Program-made: the position numbers and the translations under genes
Source of the DNA: Agromyces binzhouensis
Lineage (GTDB): Bacteria; Actinomycetota; Actinomycetes; Actinomycetales; Microbacteriaceae
Reading direction: 5' to 3'
Length of the DNA stretch: 47,014 nucleotides
Assembly: GCF_004135055.1 (NCBI RefSeq)
Contig: NZ_SDPL01000003.1
Location: 1 to 47,014 of the forward strand
In this document: in pieces, positions 41,232 to 47,014 of the stretch
Layout: each line of letters starts with the position of its first letter
Position numbering within the stretch: position 1 is the first letter of the stretch
The notes under the pieces: model-generated
Database searches by the model: none
What the model saw: only the letters and a program-made list of their open reading frames with translations
Told to the model about the DNA's origin: nothing

Positions 41232-41708
41232 ATGCCCACCTCCGAGGTCTCCGAAGTCGACGACGCCGAGTGGGCGCTCTTCGACGGCTTCTCCCTCATG
41301 CACGCCGAGCTCGCGCGTGAACTCGACCGACGACTCCAGCGCGACGCGGCCATCTCGCAGGCCGACTACGGGCTGCTCCTCGAGCTGTTCCGCGGCCCCG
41401 ACGAGGGCCTGCGCCCCGGCACGCTCGGCGACCTCATCGGCTGGGAGAAGAGCCGCGTCTCGCACCAGCTCACCCGCATGGTCGGTCGCGGGCTCGTCGA
41501 GCGCGTCGAATGCGACACCGACGCGCGGGGCTCGATGATCGTGCTCACGCGCGATGGCCGCCGAGCGCTGCTCCGGGCCATGCGCGATCACGCCCGTGCC
41601 ATCCGCGAGCTCTTCCTCGACCGGCTCGAGCCCGACGAGAAGCGCGCGATCGCCGCGGCATCCGCCCGCGTGCGGGCCGGCCTCTCGGCATCCGCCGCAG
41701 CACGCTGA
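41232..41708 (+). CDS. MarR-family transcriptional regulator
   Basis: This is a 158-residue winged-helix repressor. DNA-binding residues lie in LGDLIGWEKSRVSHQLTRMV, and the wing reads VERVECDTDARGSMIVLT with the usual D-x-R-G. Helices at both ends dimerise. It is divergent from the FMN reductase, with two operators between. The last residues are Ala/Ser rich. Its ligand is unknown. Confidence 0.93.
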   Translation: MPTSEVSEVDDAEWALFDGFSLMHAELARELDRRLQRDAAISQADYGLLLELFRGPDEGLRPGTLGDLIGWEKSRVSHQLTRMVGRGLVERVECDTDARGSMIVLTRDGRRALLRAMRDHARAIRELFLDRLEPDEKRAIAAASARVRAGLSASAAAR

Positions 41709-41728
41709 CGACGAGCGCCGACGCGAGA

Positions 41729-41758
41729 GGGCGCCGCCCGCCGAAGCGAGCGGCGCCC
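41729..41758. terminator. Bidirectional terminator hairpin
   Basis: GGGCGCCGC (41729-41737) and GCGGCGCCC (41750-41758) form a perfect 9-bp stem with a 12-base loop between the convergent MarR gene and the large glycosidase gene. Confidence 0.8.
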
Positions 41759-41785
41759 CCGATCAGGTGAGCGGATGACCTGGCG

Positions 41786-44700
41786 TCAGCCGGTCGCGCA
41801 GAGGTCGCCGTTCATCGTGAACGCGCTCGGCGCCGTGTTGTCACCCCCGTTCACGCGGCCGTTGAAGCCGACCTCGATGCTCGTGCCGGGCTCGATGCGC
41901 CCGTTCCACGGCAGGTTCGTCGCGGTCACCGACGAGCCGTCCTGCGACCAGAACGCATCGCGGCCGTTGCGCACCGTCTGCGCGTCGTCGAAGGCGAAGC
42001 CGAGCTCCCACCCGTCGATCGGCTCGTCGCCGATGTTCGAGATCGTGAGCGTCGCGTCGAACGCCTTCTTCGAGTTGCCCTCGACGACGTAGTCGACCTC
42101 GCACGTCGGCACGTACTCGGCGAGCGTGAGGAACGTGATCGAGTACGCCGGGAAGTCGTAGGTGAACTCGTTCGCTCCGCCGTCCCATGCCCGCTCGACC
42201 GGCACCAGGTGCTCCGGCTCGGCCTTCGTGTTCATGTCGCCCGGCGCGCCGACCATCTCGGTGACGCCCACCTCGTCGTCGACGACCATGCCGCCGGTCA
42301 CCGACACCGCCGTGCGCGCGGTGGCGCCCGTCGGGTTGACGACCTTGAGCACGGTGTCACCGGTCTCCTCGTCGTGCGTGACGACCTGGTAGAGGCCCTT
42401 CGCACTCGGCTGGGTGTAGCTGAGCTGCAGCTCGCCGTCGAGGTAGAGCTCGATCGTCGAGCCCTGCACGACCACCTTCACGCGGTAGTCGCGGCCCGTC
42501 TCCACGCCCGCGTTCTCGAGCGCGACGACCTCGCCGGCACCGCCGCCGGCCGCCTGCTGGAGCACCGAGCGGGTGTTGTTCCAGCCGCCGAGGTTCCACC
42601 AGTAGTAGTCGTTCGCGCCACCGGCCGCGAAGCCGATGAGGAATCCCTCCGACCCGGCGAGCTTGCGCGCGTCGAGCTCGAGCGTGTAGTTCGACCAGTC
42701 CTGCGCGTACGCGTCGGGCATGAGCGACCGGGCATCCGTCACGGAGGTGGACGACTGCACGTACTCGCCGCCCTGCACGGCCCAGCTGCCCGCGACGGGC
42801 GACCAGTCCGAGCCCGCGTCGAACGACTGCTCGTAGAGCGCCTCGCCCGTCGCGTTCGAGGTGACCCGCACATCGTCGTACGCCGCGCTCGTGGCCCACG
42901 TCGACAGGAACACCCCGCCGTCGAGGTCGCTCGCGGCATCTGCCTCGGTGTGGGTCGACGGAACCACCTCGTCGCCGACGTTCGTCATGAACATCCGCTG
43001 CGTGTAGTAGTTCACCGAGCCCCACGACTCGTCGTTGTCGAACCACATCATGTCGGGCGCCCACTGAACGTAGTCCTCGTTCGCGAACATCGGCGCGTAC
43101 GACGCGAGCTCGACGAGGTCGGAGTTGCGCTCCAGGCCCGTCATGTAGGCGGCCTCGGCGAGCGCGTTGCCGAACGTGTTGCCCCGCGAGGCGTACTCGC
43201 CGAGGAACACGTGCGGACCCTCGCGGTCGTACGCGTCGTAGCGCTCCGAGTTCTGGAGGAACCACGACGGGTCGTTGTAGTAGTGCTCGTCGACCATGTC
43301 GACGCCCTGCGCCCGGTTGAACTCCCACAGCTCGTCGAAGCGCGTGCCGGCGTCGTCCGGACCCGAGTTCGAGATGATCGTGATGTCCGGGTAGACGGCC
43401 TCGATCGCGTCGCGGAACCTCGGGAAGTTCGCCTCGAACGTCTTCGTGTTCTCCTCGTTGCCGAGGCCGATGTACCGCAGGTCGAACGGCTCCGGGTGGC
43501 CGAGCTCGGCGCGCTTCGCGCCCCACTCGGTCGTCTCGGCGTCGCCGATCGCGAACTCGATGAGGTCCACCGTGTCCTGCACCCATCGGTCGATGCGCGC
43601 GTCATCCGTCATCTCGGGGATGCTGCTGCCGCAGCCGTTGGCCCCGACCGACACCACCGGGAGCGGCGTCGCACCGAGGTCCTCGGCCCACTCCATGTAC
43701 TCGAGGTAGCCGATGCCGTACGACTGGTTGTAGCCCCAGAAGTTCCAGTTGGTCGGGCGCTCCTCGACCGGTCCGATGGTCTCCTTCCACTGGTAGGTCC
43801 GCTGGCGGTCCTGCCCGTCGGACTCGAGGTAGGTGTCGAACGTGCCGACGTTGGTGACGCATCCGCCGGGGAAGCGGAGGAAGCTCGGGTCGAGCTCCGC
43901 CACCTTCTCGGCGAGGTCCTTCCGGAGCGGGCTCCTGCCGTTGACCGGACCGACCCACGTGTCGACCGGGAACAGCGACACCATGTCGAGCTGCACCGAC
44001 CCCGCGGCGCCGGTGAGCACGACCAGCCGGCCGGCATCCGTCGTCGCGTTCGCCGTGAGCCGCACCTCGAGCTTGCGCCAGGTGTCGTCGCCGGCGACCG
44101 AGACGGTGCCGAGCGCGAACTGCTCGGTGCCGTCCGCGTCCTCGACCGCGACGGTCAGCTCCTGCGCCGTCGCCGACCGCGCCCAGACCGAGAAGTCGTA
44201 CGACTCCCCCTCCTCGACGTGGATGCCGCGGTTGAAGCCGGCGTTGCGCACGCCGACGCCGGGACCGTCGCCCGTGACGGTGAGCGACGCGCGGTTCGAG
44301 TCGTTCAGCCACCGGTCGCGGTCGCTGCCGACCGCGATCGACCCGGTCGCGCCGCGCTCGACCTCGTCCCATGCCGTGAGGGCGGTGAACGACCCGTTGT
44401 CGGCGGTCGAGAACTCGAACGACCGGTTCCGGACGAGCTCGGCGTAGATCCCGCCGTCCGCGGCGTAGTTGATGTCCTCGTAGAAGATGCCGTAGAGGTC
44501 GTCGCTCATGTCGGTCCGCTCGGCCGCCGTGTCGATGGCGATCGAGTGCTCGGCGATCTCGACGGGCACGATCTCGAGCCGCGCGGCATCCGCCTCGCTG
44601 CCGATCACGAGCGCGCCGTCCTCGCCGAGGCCGGCGAACCCGCCGTCCGTCGTGCGCAGCGCGACCTTGCCGCCGCCCACGTCGGTCAGGCGGAACGCCG

Positions 44701-47014
44701 TGGGCTCGTCGCCCTCGGCGCCAAAGGCGACCATGCCGTCGCGCACGACGAGCGGGCGGTCGCCGCCCTGCTCGGTGAGGGCGATGGGGCGGGCGGATGC
44801 CTCGGCGGCGAGCTCCTCGGCCGTGAACCCCAGCTGGGCGAACGGGCGCTCCGAGCCGAAGCGGATCACGCCGTCGTCGCCCTCGGCGAGGTACGACGCG
44901 TCGCCGTCGCGGCCGAGCGTGAACGCCGCCTCGGGTACGACGTCGGCGCCCTCGGGCTCGATGAGCGCGAAGTAGTCGAACTGCGCCTCGTGGCTCGGTG
45001 CGGCGCCCGCGGCGAGCGCGTAGAGGCCGATGCGGGTGACGTCGAAGCCCACGGTCGCCCGCCCGGCTTCGGCCCACTCGAAGCCGGTCCAGTAGCTCGT
45101 GACGATCTCGTCGCCCGTGCGCTGCATGCGCAGGTACTCCTGCGTCGATCCCGGACGGGAGGTGAACGTCGAGCGGTAGACCGCGCCCTCCTCCACGCCG
45201 TTCTCGATGACGGTCGGTCCGCCGGGCGCGAAGCTCACGTTGGTGAGGCCCGCGCGAGCGTAGTCGTCGAGGCCGGCCATCGCGATGAGGCCCGCACCCT
45301 GGAAGTCGCGCGACACGGCACCGCTCACCGAGGTGAAGGCCGTGAAGTCGCCGACGGGCACGTCGACGAGGAACACGTTGTCGGCCGTGTTGTCGCCCTG
45401 GTAGGTGTCACCGCGCTGGGACTGGATCGTCAGCGCACCCGGGTTCTCGGCCAGCGACCAGGCGCTGGGGATCTCGGAGAGGATGCTCCACCGTTCGCCG
45501 AGCGCGTCGGCGTCGAACTCGTCGACCCACGCCTCGGCGGGAAGCTCCGGCGCCCCCGGCGTCGCGACCTCGACGGTCGCGTCGGCGGACGTGCCGCGCG
45601 TCGAGCTCGCGGTGATCGTCGCGGTGCCGTCGCCGGTCGCGGTGACGAGGCCGTTCGCGTCGACCGTGGCCACGGCGTCGTCGCTCGACGACCACGTGAC
45701 GCTGCGGTCCTCAGCGGTGACGGGCATGACGGATGCCTCGAGCTGACGCGTGTCGCCCGGAGCGAGGCTCAGCTCTGCGGGCGTGACCGTCACGCCCTCG
45801 ACGAGCGCGTCGGGCTGGTAGGTCTCGAGGAGCGCCTGGTACTCGGTCGCGGTGACGGGGATGACGGTGCCGTGGCGCGGGCTCTCGGGGAGCTCGGCAT
45901 CGGGCACCGCGGTCCACGCGGCGCTCGCGAGGTCGTCGGTCTCGAAGAGCATGTAGCCCTGGCCGCCGTGGTACGACGGCTGGTCCTGCAGCAGGTACCA
46001 GGTGTCATCCGTGTTGCTGCGGAAGATCGACGGCCCCTCGCCGCCGGTGAACTCGCCGCCCCACGGGTTGGGCTCGCCGAAGCCGACGCGCTCGGCCATG
46101 AGCTCCCAGCCGTCGCCCTCGGTGACGCCCTGCGTCAGGCGCAGGTCGGTCGAGCGCTCCTGGCGCATGCCCATGTACGACTCGTCCTTCGTGAGCCGGT
46201 AGTAGGTGTCGCCGACCTGCGCGACCGTGGAGTCGATCATGCCCCGGCCCGCGCCCTGCGGCTCGTCGATCCAGACCTGCGCCTCGGAGAAGGTCACGAA
46301 GTCGCGGGTCGTGGCGTACATCATCCGCTGGTAGCTCGTGGCGATGTCGCGCTGGTCCGCGGGCAGCTCCGGCGGGTACAGCGCGGACGCCCAGTAGACG
46401 ACGTACTCGCCGGCCGCGGCATCCCAGAACGCCTCGGGCGCCCAGGTGTTGCCCGCGTTCTCGGGGGCGACGACGACCTCGCGCTGCTCGGACCAGGTGA
46501 CGAGGTCGGTCGACTCCCACACCATGATCGAGCGGCTGCCGGTCTCCTGTGCGTCGCCGAAGTTGCCGCCGCCGAAGATCTTCAGGTCGGTCGCGATGAG
46601 GAAGAAGCGGTCGCCCTCGGGGCTGCGGATGATGAACGGGTCGCGGAGGCCCTGCTCGCCGAGCGTGGAGGCCAGCACGGACTGGCCGTCGTTGAGGCCC
46701 ATCCATTCCTCGGGGTCGTTGCCGACGCTCGCGGCGAAGTAGATCTCCTCGCCGTCGTCGGTCGACTCGCCCACGAAGTGCGGGAAGAAGTACGCGGAGT
46801 ACGGCTCGAGCTCCGGCAGGGGCAGCACGGTCGCCGCGTAGTCGTGCGTGGCCGTCTCGCCGTCGAGGGTCGCGGTCGCGGTGAGCGTGACCGCGACCGG
46901 GTCGTCGCCCGTGGCCGGGCGCGTCACGACGCCGTCGGTCGTGATCACCGCCGGGTCGCTCGTGGCCCAGTCGAGCTCGGCGCCGCCCTCGCCCGCCTCC
47001 GGCAGGGCCAGGTT
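41786..47014 (-). CDS. Multidomain GH43-GH51 arabinofuranosidase/arabinanase with C-terminal CBM2 (N-terminus outside window)
   Basis: At least 1742 residues are encoded; the start lies beyond the right edge. The first visible residues are Ig-like (WATSDPAVITTDGVV). Then comes a GH43 propeller (AYFFPHF, LRDPFIIRSPEGD, TWAPEAFWD, to about residue 390), a Big_2 Ig-like domain (VTVTPAELSLAPGD), and a DUF1349-like sandwich. A GH51 alpha-L-arabinofuranosidase follows, with DDLYGIFYEDINYAADGGIY, an embedded CBM4-like sandwich, acid/base Glu in GLGNEENTKTF and nucleophile Glu in FLGEYASRGN. A LamG-like sandwich and a C-terminal CBM2 with Cys at both ends (CEVDYVVEGNSKKAF to DLCATG) complete it. It is surely secreted. 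It would strip arabinose from arabinan or arabinoxylan while bound to cellulose. Combining GH43 and GH51 in one chain is unusual. Confidence 0.9.
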   Translation of the reverse strand, partial: NLALPEAGEGGAELDWATSDPAVITTDGVVTRPATGDDPVAVTLTATATLDGETATHDYAATVLPLPELEPYSAYFFPHFVGESTDDGEEIYFAASVGNDPEEWMGLNDGQSVLASTLGEQGLRDPFIIRSPEGDRFFLIATDLKIFGGGNFGDAQETGSRSIMVWESTDLVTWSEQREVVVAPENAGNTWAPEAFWDAAAGEYVVYWASALYPPELPADQRDIATSYQRMMYATTRDFVTFSEAQVWIDEPQGAGRGMIDSTVAQVGDTYYRLTKDESYMGMRQERSTDLRLTQGVTEGDGWELMAERVGFGEPNPWGGEFTGGEGPSIFRSNTDDTWYLLQDQPSYHGGQGYMLFETDDLASAAWTAVPDAELPESPRHGTVIPVTATEYQALLETYQPDALVEGVTVTPAELSLAPGDTRQLEASVMPVTAEDRSVTWSSSDDAVATVDANGLVTATGDGTATITASSTRGTSADATVEVATPGAPELPAEAWVDEFDADALGERWSILSEIPSAWSLAENPGALTIQSQRGDTYQGDNTADNVFLVDVPVGDFTAFTSVSGAVSRDFQGAGLIAMAGLDDYARAGLTNVSFAPGGPTVIENGVEEGAVYRSTFTSRPGSTQEYLRMQRTGDEIVTSYWTGFEWAEAGRATVGFDVTRIGLYALAAGAAPSHEAQFDYFALIEPEGADVVPEAAFTLGRDGDASYLAEGDDGVIRFGSERPFAQLGFTAEELAAEASARPIALTEQGGDRPLVVRDGMVAFGAEGDEPTAFRLTDVGGGKVALRTTDGGFAGLGEDGALVIGSEADAARLEIVPVEIAEHSIAIDTAAERTDMSDDLYGIFYEDINYAADGGIYAELVRNRSFEFSTADNGSFTALTAWDEVERGATGSIAVGSDRDRWLNDSNRASLTVTGDGPGVGVRNAGFNRGIHVEEGESYDFSVWARSATAQELTVAVEDADGTEQFALGTVSVAGDDTWRKLEVRLTANATTDAGRLVVLTGAAGSVQLDMVSLFPVDTWVGPVNGRSPLRKDLAEKVAELDPSFLRFPGGCVTNVGTFDTYLESDGQDRQRTYQWKETIGPVEERPTNWNFWGYNQSYGIGYLEYMEWAEDLGATPLPVVSVGANGCGSSIPEMTDDARIDRWVQDTVDLIEFAIGDAETTEWGAKRAELGHPEPFDLRYIGLGNEENTKTFEANFPRFRDAIEAVYPDITIISNSGPDDAGTRFDELWEFNRAQGVDMVDEHYYNDPSWFLQNSERYDAYDREGPHVFLGEYASRGNTFGNALAEAAYMTGLERNSDLVELASYAPMFANEDYVQWAPDMMWFDNDESWGSVNYYTQRMFMTNVGDEVVPSTHTEADAASDLDGGVFLSTWATSAAYDDVRVTSNATGEALYEQSFDAGSDWSPVAGSWAVQGGEYVQSSTSVTDARSLMPDAYAQDWSNYTLELDARKLAGSEGFLIGFAAGGANDYYWWNLGGWNNTRSVLQQAAGGGAGEVVALENAGVETGRDYRVKVVVQGSTIELYLDGELQLSYTQPSAKGLYQVVTHDEETGDTVLKVVNPTGATARTAVSVTGGMVVDDEVGVTEMVGAPGDMNTKAEPEHLVPVERAWDGGANEFTYDFPAYSITFLTLAEYVPTCEVDYVVEGNSKKAFDATLTISNIGDEPIDGWELGFAFDDAQTVRNGRDAFWSQDGSSVTATNLPWNGRIEPGTSIEVGFNGRVNGGDNTAPSAFTMNGDLCATG

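Overview
The window looks like a chromosomal segment of a high-GC Gram-positive actinobacterium, most likely of the Microbacteriaceae (Agromyces/Microbacterium-like). This rests on the very high GC, the frequent words GCATCC/GGATGC, the class Ib ribonucleotide reductase operon with NrdR-type boxes, the tms-type (10-methyl fatty acid) lipid genes, and many LacI/MerR/MarR-regulated catabolic clusters. Taxonomy is inferred from gene content; no rRNA or tRNA gene was seen.

Layout. (a) 1-7,960, all minus strand: a fructan/sucrose-type operon read from a promoter near 7,930. Its order is GH32, lipoprotein solute-binding protein, two ABC permeases, LacI, a second GH32, and a second LacI cut by the left edge. 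Two LacI-type operators bracket the promoter. (b) 8.0-19.4 kb: an AraC-GyrI regulator divergent from an LLM flavin oxidoreductase; a LacI regulator divergent from an APC permease/amidohydrolase pair across a perfect palindrome; a MerR-GyrI regulator with its own operator; a large LuxR (LAL-like) regulator; and a secreted thioredoxin-fold protein. (c) 19.4-27.9 kb: a rearranged region. It carries a cyclopropane-synthase/TmsB-like methyltransferase and a TmsA-like FAD oxidoreductase that were probably once one translationally coupled operon. They are now separated by a NTF2-like/MerR/TRIC/hydrolase/GntR block and flanked by scars: an in-frame deletion remnant of tmsA upstream of tmsB, a tmsB fragment at 19.5 kb, and an LLM oxidoreductase fragment at 27.7 kb.

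(d) 27.9-34.8 kb: a defence-type island on the minus strand with visibly lower GC. It holds a CBASS pair (CD-NTase plus a Cap15-like two-TM/beta-barrel effector), a gene remnant, a TIR-domain protein with a long unassigned C-terminus, and a 972-residue protein. That protein joins a ClpC N-domain, a ClpC D1 module that has lost its Walker motifs, a ClpC-like middle region and a KAP-type P-loop NTPase. The TIR plus ClpC-like/KAP pair is the best candidate for an undescribed system. (e) 35.0-39.1 kb: the core nrdHIEF operon. (f) 39.7-47.0 kb: an alpha/beta hydrolase, a divergent FMN reductase/MarR pair with two operators, and a very large secreted-type GH43-GH51-CBM2 arabinan-degrading protein running off the right edge.

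The sugar cluster and the arabinofuranosidase point to a plant-polysaccharide-using, soil or plant-associated lifestyle (inference). All function calls come from reading motifs and family resemblance; no database search was possible.
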